The notes: a model not told the origin generated them from the letters alone. A DNA stretch of 9,472 bases from Peptococcaceae bacterium (GCA_031264885.1 JAISDM010000261.1:1-9472); one strand, 5' to 3'; shown: positions 1-6,820, counted from the stretch's first letter. Translations and numbers: made by a program.

Positions 1-2
1 CC

Positions 3-548
3 AACTTGTACAGCAGTAAATTGGTCAAGATTTCCCGGCCGGAGTTTATCGTCCTTTACAATGGGAAGCAGGAAATGCCGGATCAGATGACGATGCGTTT
101 GTCGGACGCTTTTAAGGGAGATAGCGATCAAATATCGTTGGAATTGGAAGTAACCGTATATAATATCAATCAAGGAAGAAACCCGCAAATGATGAACCGA
201 AGCCGGTCGCTTGCGGATTACGCGGCAGTGGTCGCAAAAATACGGGAATATCAGGCAATGGGACAATCACGGGATGAGGCGATCGCAAATACGGTTTTGT
301 TTTGTGTTGAACACGGGATTATGAAGGATTTTATGGAAAAATACGGATCGGAGGTGTATAATATGCTAAACGCGGAAATCACACTGGAGGATGTGCTGGC
401 CATACGATATGAGGAAGGTCACGAGGACGGCATGGAAAAAGGTATGGAAAAAGGCGCGAGAAGATTGGCGGAGTTGATACAAAAAGGCTACTCTGTAGAT
501 GACGCGCTGAAATTAATTTCAAGTGAAAAAGAAACGCGCAATCAATAA
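3..548 (+). CDS. Rpn family / PD-(D/E)XK nuclease-family transposase, C-terminal part (5' end outside window)
   Basis: The reading frame is open to the left edge, so the gene starts outside the window and the first visible TTG (position 6) is not its start. The 181 visible residues match the C-terminal two thirds of the Rpn (recombination-promoting nuclease) / 'PD-(D/E)XK nuclease family transposase' group. Visible signs are a segment around PEFIVLYNGK, an acidic-hydrophobic region with a conserved-looking NINQG, a helical stretch with SLADYAAVVAKIREY, and a charged tail with spaced EGHEDG / EKGMEKG glycine repeats, a common ending in this family. Known members are DNA endonucleases that stimulate RecA-independent recombination. 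The catalytic acidic/lysine residues would lie mostly upstream and cannot be checked. Its base composition is more AT-rich than the minus-strand genes, consistent with independent acquisition. It converges on the surface-protein gene and shares a terminator region with it. The family call is by pattern recognition and fairly secure; activity is unknown. Confidence 0.75.
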   Translation, partial: NLYSSKLVKISRPEFIVLYNGKQEMPDQMTMRLSDAFKGDSDQISLELEVTVYNINQGRNPQMMNRSRSLADYAAVVAKIREYQAMGQSRDEAIANTVLFCVEHGIMKDFMEKYGSEVYNMLNAEITLEDVLAIRYEEGHEDGMEKGMEKGARRLAELIQKGYSVDDALKLISSEKETRNQ

Positions 549-571
549 ATTCTTAAACTTGTTATACTAAA

Positions 572-605
572 AAAGACTGGCGTTCAGAATTGAACGCCAG
601 TCTTT
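572..605 (-). terminator. Rho-independent terminator of the surface-protein gene, possibly bidirectional
   Basis: A perfect 14-bp inverted repeat (AAAGACTGGCGTTC at 572-585 and its complement at 592-605) encloses a six-base loop. Read on the minus strand, the stem ends in a run of six T (574 down to 569), the classic intrinsic terminator form, about 40 bases past the stop codon at 643. On the plus strand it lies about 25 bases past the stop of the nuclease-family gene but is followed only by TCTTTGGTTT, a weaker U-tract. It is therefore a good minus-strand terminator that may also serve the convergent plus-strand gene. Confidence 0.88.
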
Positions 606-642
606 GGTTTATAGCCAGTGTTGTTTAACTAAATTGGATTGA

Positions 643-3018
643 TTATATACCGGCTGCTTTGTAGGCTACTGTCTGGGTGTCCGCATTCCACTCGACGACG
701 TAACCAAAGGCTTCGCCGATGGCACGGAAGGGCAGAACTACGCGGCCTTCGCCGATGATCTGAGCGGACGCGTCGGAGGTATACTCACGGGTCACGCCGG
801 CTTCAACGATCCGGATGGTCGGAGAACCAACCGTCACATAAAGCACCAGACTGCCGGTGGACATGGTCACGGTCTGAGTGGCTTTGTCCCAGTCCACGGA
901 CGCGCCGAAGGCTTCCGCAACTGGGCGTACCGCCACATAAACACGACCGTCCTGATTGAAAGGAGGCGTATCGGTATATTTGGCCTGATTATCGCTCACA
1001 TAAACGTTGGAACCAACGATCATGGTAAGAACACCCGCAGTACCCGTAGCGGTATTGGAGAATACTACATCGGTGTTGCCGGTAAAGGTTCTGTAGACTT
1101 CCGTATCTCCCTCTTTAACGTAACCGCTCACCACCACTTGGAGACGTACGGTGCCGGCTACACCGGAGCCAACGGTTATGGTAGACTTGCCGGAACCTCT
1201 GAACTTACTTTCGTCTTCCGTATCAATATTGACTACGGCGCCTTCGGGAGTGGAAACGGCATATGCCTGGAATTCCACCCTAGGATCGTTCGCATCCCCC
1301 AGAGCCACCGGGTTGCCGGCGGAATCCACCAGCTGAGCCACAATGACCGCGTCTCCGTTCACCGGAGTCACAGCGGGAGGCGTCAGCTTCACATAGCTGG
1401 TCAGCAGACTGACGGTCAGCTCATAGGTGGCCACCGCGTTGTTGGTGGTATCTACGGCGGTGACTGTCACAACGCCTGCGTCGGATCCGTCAGAAGTGGC
1501 TTGGAACTGACCAACTTTGTAGGTAACCCCATTTACCGTCGTTTCTTGCGTGTATACCTTGCCCCGGGCAGAATTGTTTACGGAGAATCTAATGTCGCCA
1601 TCGTCCAAAATAACCTTTTTCTTCACGCCGGCGGCGTCTATCCGGTTAACCGTCGGTTCATGGGTCAAGCCACCCAAGGCAACGCCGGTTTCTTCATAGG
1701 ACAGGGTAATCCCCGTAACGGCGCCCTGCGTTTGGACCTTGTAATTGATATAAGCGGATTTGCCGCTGTTCAAAGCGGCACGGATCTGATAATCCCCTTC
1801 CCGATCCGTGGCACGTATGGGAATCTCAACCGAGATATCGCCCTCGGATTCTTTCACACTCACATTGGTTGTAACGGCAGCCTTGTAAATGTCCGCAGGC
1901 AAATTTGTGCCGGAAGGCCTCTTTAAAGCATCAAGCCGGACATTTCCATATGAGCTATTCTGGTAAAGCTCCTCCCCAGTGAGGGAAGTTCCCTCAGGGA
2001 GATCAAATTTAACGGCCGCGCCGCTTGAATCGTACAGCCGGAATTTAAAACTGAAAATGCTGTCTTTGGCCACCAGCTGATTGTCGTCGCTGATCAGTCG
2101 GATGTTTTCCACAGAACTGGAACCGAAAATGAGTTTAATAGTAGCGCTATTGCTACCTTGAGTGGCTTTCAGTTCATAACTGTTCGCCCTAGTGGCAGCT
2201 ACTTTTATTTTAACATAACCGGCGGGATCGGTGTTTTTGGTGGCTGCGGCGGCCACCATGTAATTACTGGAAGTGCTGAACCTTACCTCTGTGGTGCCTA
2301 CAGGCACACCCGCGCTGGTCGTCAATCTGAAGGTAACCTCATACTGATCCAAGCCATTGGCTCTCGCAGGCGTATCAGTCGCAACCATTTCATATCTTTT
2401 ACTACTGGTAGTAGCGCTAGCAGAAACATCCCTGATCGCGTAATTGCCGCGGTCACCGGTGACAGTATTACCATAAACTACCAGATTCCCAGCCGCCGCA
2501 GCGGTAAATGTCAGCTGCTGACGACCGATGCCTTCCGCAGAAGCCGCAGAAATGGTACCGGTTGCGTAATCATAGAGATCGCCCCGTCTCGCGAGATCCT
2601 CATCAATACCAACCGCCACATAAAAATTGCCGGAGTTGTTGGAAGTGATACCGACGACAACCGAGCCGTCGCTGGCAGTGACTGGAATCTTGTAATAACC
2701 TCTGTCCCTATCCGCGCTGGAATTGCTGAGTGTAATCGGCGCATACTCTGTAGTACCAACCCAAACCTTGTCACCGCTGTTCGTGCCGCGGCTGGTGGCT
2801 ACGTATACAAATTCATTAACCGCACCAAACTCACTGTCCCACAGAAACACCTTCACAGCTACTTTCGCGTCTTCATTCGCTTCCGCCGACTGAGTGTCTA
2901 TCTCCACTCTGGAACGGCTTCTGTCCGCCACTCCCGCCTCGGCAAACGCCGCCATGGGAACCAGTGTCATCATGAACGCTATGAGCGTCAGGATGGCAAA
3001 CAACTTTTTGTTCTTCAA
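643..3018 (-). CDS. Secreted Ig-like surface protein with C-terminal stalk (copper amine oxidase N-terminal) domain, S-layer-like
   Basis: This is a 791-residue exported protein. The N-terminus is a clear signal peptide: KNKK basic start, hydrophobic core 6-22, and AFA at 24-26 giving a likely cut before E27. Residues about 30-660 are Thr/Ser/Val/Gly-rich beta-sandwich sequence without cysteine. At least two stretches look like bacterial Ig-like (Big_1/invasin-type) domains, around 223-298 (with TTSAGVPVG and NTDPAGYV) and 555-650 (with VDSAGNPVAL). Residues about 662-789 form the two-lobed 'copper amine oxidase N-terminal' or stalk domain, with the repeated signatures GRVYVAVRPVAEAFGASVDW and GRVVLPFRAIGEAFG-VEW. 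There is no catalytic amine oxidase domain, SLH repeat or LPXTG sorting signal. The start is TTG, chosen because AAGGAGGG (3026-3033) sits seven bases upstream and the signal peptide begins there. The gene has its own promoter and long leader, and ends in a strong terminator. Size and composition suggest an abundant surface-layer-type or adhesive protein; that role is inference. Confidence 0.85.
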   Translation of the reverse strand: MKNKKLFAILTLIAFMMTLVPMAAFAEAGVADRSRSRVEIDTQSAEANEDAKVAVKVFLWDSEFGAVNEFVYVATSRGTNSGDKVWVGTTEYAPITLSNSSADRDRGYYKIPVTASDGSVVVGITSNNSGNFYVAVGIDEDLARRGDLYDYATGTISAASAEGIGRQQLTFTAAAAGNLVVYGNTVTGDRGNYAIRDVSASATTSSKRYEMVATDTPARANGLDQYEVTFRLTTSAGVPVGTTEVRFSTSSNYMVAAAATKNTDPAGYVKIKVAATRANSYELKATQGSNSATIKLIFGSSSVENIRLISDDNQLVAKDSIFSFKFRLYDSSGAAVKFDLPEGTSLTGEELYQNSSYGNVRLDALKRPSGTNLPADIYKAAVTTNVSVKESEGDISVEIPIRATDREGDYQIRAALNSGKSAYINYKVQTQGAVTGITLSYEETGVALGGLTHEPTVNRIDAAGVKKKVILDDGDIRFSVNNSARGKVYTQETTVNGVTYKVGQFQATSDGSDAGVVTVTAVDTTNNAVATYELTVSLLTSYVKLTPPAVTPVNGDAVIVAQLVDSAGNPVALGDANDPRVEFQAYAVSTPEGAVVNIDTEDESKFRGSGKSTITVGSGVAGTVRLQVVVSGYVKEGDTEVYRTFTGNTDVVFSNTATGTAGVLTMIVGSNVYVSDNQAKYTDTPPFNQDGRVYVAVRPVAEAFGASVDWDKATQTVTMSTGSLVLYVTVGSPTIRIVEAGVTREYTSDASAQIIGEGRVVLPFRAIGEAFGYVVEWNADTQTVAYKAAGI

Positions 3019-3025
3019 AAGATAT

Positions 3026-3045
3026 CCCTCCTTAAAGGACTTTAA
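3026..3045 (-). promoter_or_regulatory. Ribosome binding site of the surface-protein gene with abutting short hairpin
   Basis: AAGGAGGG at 3026-3033 is a near-perfect Shine-Dalgarno sequence seven bases from the TTG start codon at 3016-3018 and decides that start. Directly upstream, TTAAA and TTTAA (3032-3036 and 3041-3045 on the plus strand) can pair around a GGAC loop. This places a weak hairpin against the Shine-Dalgarno sequence that could modulate initiation. The hairpin is short and AT-only, so a regulatory effect is speculative. Confidence 0.6.
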
Positions 3046-3059
3046 AATTTCGAACCTTC

Positions 3060-3220
3060 GGCCGATTTAAACCGGTGGTTCTTTGATACTTGGGGCTCCG
3101 CCTCTCAGGCTCGGCCCAGGGTGATTCTTTGCCGGCGCAGCCGCCGGTCTCGCCGAAGCAAGCCATCCTTGCTATCGCCCCGGCTGGACAGCTCTGCGCG
3201 CTTCCTGGCCGGATCCCCCC
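3060..3220 (-). ncRNA. Candidate structured 5' leader RNA of the surface-protein gene (class not recognised)
   Basis: The promoter at 3316-3343 implies a leader of about 290 nt. Within it, a GC-rich block is sandwiched between AT-rich flanks and holds several inverted repeats. Hairpin CCGGCG/CGCCGG (3132-3137 with 3142-3147, loop CAGC) and hairpin AGCAAG/CTTGCT (3157-3162 with 3168-3173) are perfect. They can be enclosed by a longer-range pairing of 3204-3210 with 3113-3120 (one bulge). That closing stem shares bases 3114-3117 with an alternative local hairpin (3093-3096 with 3114-3117, inner GCCT/AGGC at 3100-3103 and 3107-3110), so two mutually exclusive folds are possible. No open frame with a credible start occupies the block. 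The pattern suits a cis-acting regulatory leader, but it matches no riboswitch consensus I could recall, and GC-rich DNA forms inverted repeats easily. Confidence 0.35.
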
Positions 3221-3315
3221 TTTCGATAATAAAATTCAATGTGTTTAAAAAACCTTAAAATTATTGACTGGGTTATACGCGCCGGATATCCCATGAGTAC
3301 CCAACGCTATGATTG

Positions 3316-3343
3316 ATTATAACACACCAAAAGCGGGAGTCAA
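3316..3343 (-). promoter_or_regulatory. Sigma-A type promoter of the surface-protein gene
   Basis: On the minus strand, TTGACT (3338-3343) is separated by 16 bases from a perfect TATAAT (3316-3321), in an AT-rich intergenic region after the glycosyltransferase gene. Transcription would start near 3305-3310, about 290 bases before the TTG start codon. This separates the surface-protein gene from the upstream envelope genes. A second, weaker -35-like TTGACA at 3427-3432 overlaps the stop codon of the glycosyltransferase gene but has no good -10 partner. Confidence 0.75.
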
Positions 3344-3428
3344 TAACTTCAATTACCAGAAATGTTGAATTATCTGTAAACCTTTAAAAAAAACTTGAAA
3401 AATCTCTATGAATGTTCTACACAAAATG

Positions 3429-4169
3429 TCAAATTCCTTTATTTTTCAGCTGTCTGCGCACCGCAAAAATAAATTTGGGCAATGCGGTCGTCCGCTTAAG
3501 GCGGCGGGGCTCTTTAAACAGCCGGTACAGCCATTCCAAACCGTGCCGGGCAAACCAATCCGGCGCCCGGGGCGCTTTGCCCGCCAGCACGTCGAAGGAT
3601 CCGCCCACGCCTATGGCCACGCATACGCCCATGGGCTCCAGATAACGGGCGATGAATTCCTCCTGCCGGGGGAAGCCCATAGCCGCGAATAAAATCCGCG
3701 CCCGGGAGTCGTGGATTTCGCCCGCCAGGGCCTGTTGTTCATCCCGGGAAAAATAACCGTTCCGCTGCCCGGCGATGGGCAGTTCCGGGTACTGTCCGCG
3801 GATTTTGTGAATCATCAGATCCAGAACCGCCTGTTCCGCGCCCAGGAAGTAGACGCTCCATTTTTTTTCCGCCGCCAGGGGCAGAAGCGCCTGAAACAAG
3901 TCCACTCCTGTCACGCGCTCGGCGATGGGATCCCCCAGATATTTCGACGCCCACAGCGCCCCGCTCCCGTCGGCCGTAACCAGTGCCGCGTTTCTGAGGA
4001 TGGATAAATAGGCCGGATTCCGTGACGCCTTGTACAAAATCTCCGCGTTGGCCGTTACGATTTGGCCCGGTTTGCCTTTTTCCAGCATGGCCTCCAGGAA
4101 GCCGAGGGTCTCTTCCATGGTCAGTTTGGCTACGGGAGCGCCCAGAATATTCACTGTCCGAGTTTCCAT
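3429..4169 (-). CDS. tagA: WecG/TagA/CpsF family glycosyltransferase (N-acetylmannosaminyltransferase type)
   Basis: This 246-residue protein covers the full length usual for the family (about 240). Characterised TagA transfers N-acetylmannosamine from UDP-ManNAc to undecaprenyl-PP-GlcNAc, giving the disaccharide linkage unit of wall teichoic acid at the inner membrane face. Family blocks appear in order: TANAEILY (39-46), VTADGSGALWASKYLG (64-79), ERVTGVDLF (84-92), AMGFPRQEEF (163-172), GVGGSFDVLAGKAPRAPDW (187-205) and GLEWLYRLFKEPRRLKR (210-226), then a basic C-terminus. T39 and D67 align with the active-site Thr and Asp described for Thermoanaerobacter TagA. The start is the ATG at 4167-4169: GGGAG (4178-4182) lies eight bases upstream and homology begins there. 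Longer in-frame starts reach into the preceding gene in a frame without homology. It starts 17 bases after the LCP stop codon, so the two are very likely co-transcribed. The acceptor and donor in this organism are inferred from the family. Confidence 0.9.
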   Translation of the reverse strand: METRTVNILGAPVAKLTMEETLGFLEAMLEKGKPGQIVTANAEILYKASRNPAYLSILRNAALVTADGSGALWASKYLGDPIAERVTGVDLFQALLPLAAEKKWSVYFLGAEQAVLDLMIHKIRGQYPELPIAGQRNGYFSRDEQQALAGEIHDSRARILFAAMGFPRQEEFIARYLEPMGVCVAIGVGGSFDVLAGKAPRAPDWFARHGLEWLYRLFKEPRRLKRTTALPKFIFAVRRQLKNKGI

Positions 4170-4186
4170 TCGTCTGTCTCCCGCTG

Positions 4187-5266
4187 TTACCGCGTCCCGG
4201 CTGTTCCCAGGGATGTGGCTGATCCGGAACTCCGTCCCGCCGTGGTTCCGGGCTGAGAGGCCGCTTCGCTCTGATCCTCCGGGCTGAAAATCGAAGCCGT
4301 CAGTTCCCGGGTTTTTTCCTCGTCCATGATCCAATAGCTGCCTCCGTAATGGACGCTGTCTCCCTCTCCGGGTATGGTGTGGGAGTTGATCTCCATCTGG
4401 CCTAAGCTGAGGAATTCCCTGGCCAGTTTGATCATTTGGGCCAGGTTCATGTCTGTATCAAGGTTCTGTGAGATTTCTGTGATCAAACTGGGGATCTTGG
4501 GGAGCGCGGCCAGGCTGAATACTTGTTTGGACAAAGCCTGGATAAATTTCTGCTGCCGCTCAATCCGCCCGATGTCTCCCATTCCGTCTCCCCGCCAGCG
4601 GCAATACGCCAGGGCGTCATAACCGTTCAGCTTTTGGGCGCCTGCTTTCAAATCAATATTCTCTTCCGGATAATACATGGCGCGTTCCACGTCCAGGGAA
4701 ACGCCGCCCAGAATATCGATGCACTTCTCGAAACCCTGAAAATTGGTTTCTACATAATAATCCACGGGCACCCGCAGCAGGTCCCGCACGGTTTCTTTGG
4801 ATAAATCGGGGCCGCCCACCGTATGGGCGTAATTAATCTTCCGCATGATGTTTCTCCCGGGGATCTCTACCCGGGTATCCCTCGGCACCGAAATCAAATT
4901 GACTTCCTTGGTGTCCAGGTTGAAGCATCCCAGAATCAGCGCGTCCGACCGGGACGGTTCATTCTTGTACCGCTGGTCCACGCCGATAATCAATACGGTC
5001 AGCACCCGCCGGGGCGCTTCCTGGGTCTCTCCCGCGGGGAAAAATTCCAATGCTACGGTGTCGTCTTCCGGGGGAATGAGATTGGTGCCGTACAGTTTCC
5101 CGGCAAAGAAACCCACGATGCCGCATATGACGAACAACAGCAAGATCAATATCATGGTCAGAAGTTTCATGCCTCCGACCCGCCGGCTTCTCTCCAGGGG
5201 GGGCAAATCAATCTGCAGTCTGTTTTCTATATTATTTATATTATCCAGATCGTCCATATCGTCCAT
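4187..5266 (-). CDS. LytR-CpsA-Psr (LCP) family envelope polymer transferase 1
   Basis: LCP proteins are membrane-anchored phosphotransferases that move lipid-linked wall polymers such as teichoic acid or capsule onto peptidoglycan outside the cell. The 359 residues show an acidic cytoplasmic tail (1-25), one membrane segment (about 34-57), an extracellular LCP domain (about 89-245) and a Ser/Gly/Thr-rich tail (330-359). Motifs seen are IIGVDQR (93-99), RSDALILG (106-113), SVPRDTRVEIP (126-136), INYAH (144-148), GFEKCIDILGGVSLDV (178-193), LNGYDALAYCRWRG (213-226) and RIERQQKFI (234-242). The SDA aspartate, PRDTR arginines and YCRWRG arginine correspond to the Mg2+/pyrophosphate-binding residues of the family. 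The ATG is preceded by GGAGGT (5275-5280), eight bases away. It lies directly upstream of the TagA gene, which supports a role in anchoring a teichoic-acid-like polymer. The exact polymer cannot be told from sequence. Confidence 0.93.
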   Translation of the reverse strand: MDDMDDLDNINNIENRLQIDLPPLERSRRVGGMKLLTMILILLLFVICGIVGFFAGKLYGTNLIPPEDDTVALEFFPAGETQEAPRRVLTVLIIGVDQRYKNEPSRSDALILGCFNLDTKEVNLISVPRDTRVEIPGRNIMRKINYAHTVGGPDLSKETVRDLLRVPVDYYVETNFQGFEKCIDILGGVSLDVERAMYYPEENIDLKAGAQKLNGYDALAYCRWRGDGMGDIGRIERQQKFIQALSKQVFSLAALPKIPSLITEISQNLDTDMNLAQMIKLAREFLSLGQMEINSHTIPGEGDSVHYGGSYWIMDEEKTRELTASIFSPEDQSEAASQPGTTAGRSSGSATSLGTAGTR

Positions 5267-5305
5267 TGCTGTTTACCTCCCCTGCGTATTTTTTCTATCA
5301 AAGGC

Positions 5306-5426
5306 GGGCGGCAGAATGCCGCCCCTACGGGCGCCGCGGATGATGGTTGTGCGGCGGGTTGTGAATGCCGCCCTTACGGGGTTCCAATGATGTTTGCGCG
5401 GCGGCTTGTAAATACCGCCTTTACGG
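5306..5426 (+). repeat. Palindromic repeat array A, three units with 46-48-base period
   Basis: The array has three units beginning near 5306, 5352 and 5400. The first is a perfect hairpin, GGGCGGCA/TGCCGCCC around GAA (5306-5324), followed by CTACGG. The second and third are degenerate versions (GGCGGGTTGTGAATGCCGCC and GGCGGCTTGTAAATACCGCC) followed by TTACGG. The inter-unit sequences, GCGCCGCGGATGATG and GGTTCCAATGATG, alternate as in array B. It fills the gap between the small gene and LCP gene 1. The last unit supplies the TAA stop of the small gene. This looks like a dispersed REP-type intergenic repeat family; whether it acts in RNA stability, termination or nothing is unknown. Confidence 0.85.
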
Positions 5427-5594
5427 TGTTCGGAATTGAAGATCATTTTTTTGTGTTTCATCGTCTTTCTTCGCTTGCCCGACTGTGCCGTCCGCGAGCG
5501 CTTGTAATTCTTTTTCTACTTCTTCCAGGCTTTTGCTTTTTCTGACGATAGACAGTACCAATGCCATCAATGCGCGAAATTGGAAATCGGTCAT
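5421..5594 (-). CDS. Small conserved-looking protein of unknown function (57 aa)
   Basis: This 57-residue protein begins MTDFQFRALMALVLSIVRKS, an amphipathic helix-forming segment, continues with SLEEVEKELQALAD (a second charged helix), and ends in a polar, lysine/aspartate-rich tail. It has no signal peptide, cysteines or recognisable catalytic motif. I recall similar short MTDFQF-type proteins from clostridia, but no function. The chosen ATG (5592-5594) has AGGAGGAA six bases upstream (5601-5608), which is strong evidence for translation. A second in-frame ATG at 5625-5627, with AGGAGT seven bases upstream (5635-5640), would add 11 residues (MAQALIQEEEI), so two nested products are possible. 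It lies between LCP genes 2 and 1 on the same strand, flanked on both sides by palindromic repeat arrays; the downstream array provides its stop codon. A partial or relic copy of a longer gene is an alternative. Confidence 0.7.
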   Translation of the reverse strand: MTDFQFRALMALVLSIVRKSKSLEEVEKELQALADGTVGQAKKDDETQKNDLQFRTP

Positions 5595-5644
5595 TATTTC
5601 TTCCTCCTGTATCAACGCTTGTGCCATTTTCATCACTCCTAACC

Positions 5645-5809
5645 GGGCGGCAGAATGCCGCCCCTACGGGCGCCGCGGATGATGTTCTTGCGGCGGGTTG
5701 TGGATGCCGCCCCTACGGCTTTCCAATGATGGTTGCGCGGCGTCTTGCGGATGCCGCCCCTACGGGCGCCGCGGATGATGTTTTGCGGCGGGTTGTGGAT
5801 GCCGCCCCC
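5645..5809 (+). repeat. Palindromic repeat array B, four units with 46-48-base period
   Basis: Units begin near 5645, 5691, 5738 and 5786. The first is the perfect GGGCGGCA/TGCCGCCC hairpin followed by CTACGG. The others carry the same right arm (ATGCCGCCCC, then CTACGG in units two and three) with diverged left arms. Spacers alternate between GCGCCGCGGATGATG and CTTTCCAATGATG, so units 3-4 look like a copy of units 1-2, a higher-order repeat of about 94 bases. The first 40 bases (5645-5684) are identical to 5306-5345 in array A. It occupies the whole gap between the LCP gene 2 stop and the small gene. The units differ too much and the spacers are too alike for a CRISPR array. Confidence 0.87.
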
Positions 5810-5815
5810 GCGTCC

Positions 5816-6745
5816 CTATGGGGTTTGTTGTTCGTCGGCCTGGGCAACTGGCGAGGGTTGCGCGGCCAGATCTTTTCTGAACTGTTCCATGTCCGGGATG
5901 AAATACCAGAGGGAGTCGATGATTTTGTTCTCGCCCGGAAGCACGTAGGTATCGATCCCTTGCTCCATCAGCTGAACCGACACGCCTGCTACGGCGGTCA
6001 TCTCGTTGAGGGTCAGATCTGTGTCCATGATTCGGAGGGCGGCTTCGAAATAACGGGTTAGATTGGGCAGCTGGCCTAATCTAAGCATATTCTTTGCCAG
6101 TGTGACTAAGACCTCCTGCTGGCGCGCCATCCGGTCCATGTCGCCCCCGACGGTTCCCCGGTAGCGCATATACGCCAGCGCGTTCCGGCCGTTCAGGGTC
6201 TGCGGGCCTTTTTGCAGATCAATGCCTTCCAACGGCACATACATGCGCACGGGCACGTCCATGTCCACGCCGCCGACCATGTCGATCAGTTCTACCACGC
6301 CCTCGAAGCTGATGGCCGCGTAACGGTCAATGCGGGTATTCAGCAATTCTTCCACCGCCTGCCGGGCCAAATCCACGCCTCCGTACACATAGGCCGCGTT
6401 GATTCTGTCATAGGAACCCGGCTTCAGCTCAACCCGCGTGTCTCTGGGAATGGACAGCAGCCGGGCTTTCTTCTCCCGGTTGTCAATGGAGAGCAGCATA
6501 ATGGTATCGGTACGGTCGTTGAGCCCTTCCCTTCCGTCCAGGCCCAGAAGCAAAATATCAAACCGGTCAAAGGCGTATTCCTGCGTCTCGTTCTCCTCGC
6601 GGACTTCCTCCTCCGGCAGCTCCAAATAGTTCTGCTGGAAAAAATATCCGCTGATGCCCGCTCCCGCCGCCAGCACGGCGAACAGAATCAGCAGAGCGAT
6701 CAAAACGCGCTTTCGCGCCTTGTGCTTTGTACTGATGAAGATCAC
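5816..6745 (-). CDS. LytR-CpsA-Psr (LCP) family envelope polymer transferase 2
   Basis: This second LCP enzyme has 309 residues: a basic N-terminus (KHKARKR), a membrane segment (about 14-36), then an extracellular LCP domain (about 62-215). Motifs are LLGLDGRE (66-73), RTDTIMLLSID (78-88), SIPRDTRVEL (98-107), RINAAYVYGG (114-123), FEGVVELIDMVGGVDMDVP (147-165), LNGRNALAYMRYRG (184-197) and DRMARQQEVL (204-213). All acidic and arginine positions expected for Mg2+ and polyprenyl-phosphate binding are present. It differs enough from LCP protein 1 to be an old paralogue, perhaps for another polymer. The start is uncertain: a stop codon lies two codons upstream, and the only conventional candidate giving the full basic N-terminus is GTG at 6743-6745. 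Its AGAGG is almost fused to the start codon, an abnormally short spacing. A TTG at codon 15 has no ribosome binding site. The gene follows the stalk-protein pair after 158 bases and precedes repeat array B. Confidence 0.92.
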   Translation of the reverse strand: MIFISTKHKARKRVLIALLILFAVLAAGAGISGYFFQQNYLELPEEEVREENETQEYAFDRFDILLLGLDGREGLNDRTDTIMLLSIDNREKKARLLSIPRDTRVELKPGSYDRINAAYVYGGVDLARQAVEELLNTRIDRYAAISFEGVVELIDMVGGVDMDVPVRMYVPLEGIDLQKGPQTLNGRNALAYMRYRGTVGGDMDRMARQQEVLVTLAKNMLRLGQLPNLTRYFEAALRIMDTDLTLNEMTAVAGVSVQLMEQGIDTYVLPGENKIIDSLWYFIPDMEQFRKDLAAQPSPVAQADEQQTP

Positions 6746-6820
6746 CTCTTACGCGTTGTGTTCTAATGATATATACCCTGTCTGCGATTCGTAGTTTGGA
6801 AATTCGCGTCTGTCAGGGAC

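Noticed and set aside
2158..3045. Long open plus-strand frame opposite the surface-protein gene
   Set aside because: It has no family resemblance, its composition reads as antisense of the Thr/Val/Gly-rich protein, and it has no convincing ribosome binding site.
3090..3210. Plus-strand resemblance to a c-di-AMP (ydaO/yuaA) riboswitch: GGGTGATTC followed about 60 bases later by GACAGCT
   Set aside because: The rest of the consensus (CCGAA-CC and AACC-CGTAGGC parts) is absent, no plus-strand gene follows, and the transcribed strand here is minus.
3264..3292. Plus-strand promoter-like TTGACT in the leader region
   Set aside because: The -10 position reads TATCCC, and no plus-strand gene lies downstream.
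4170..4334. Longer start for the TagA-family gene overlapping LCP gene 1
   Set aside because: The extra 55 residues are an out-of-frame reading of the LCP C-terminus without homology, and the ATG at 4169 has its own well-placed GGGAG.
5306..5809. CRISPR-like periodicity of 46-48 bases
   Set aside because: The hairpin units are degenerate, the spacers are near-copies of two sequences rather than unique, a protein-coding gene lies in the middle, and there are no cas genes.
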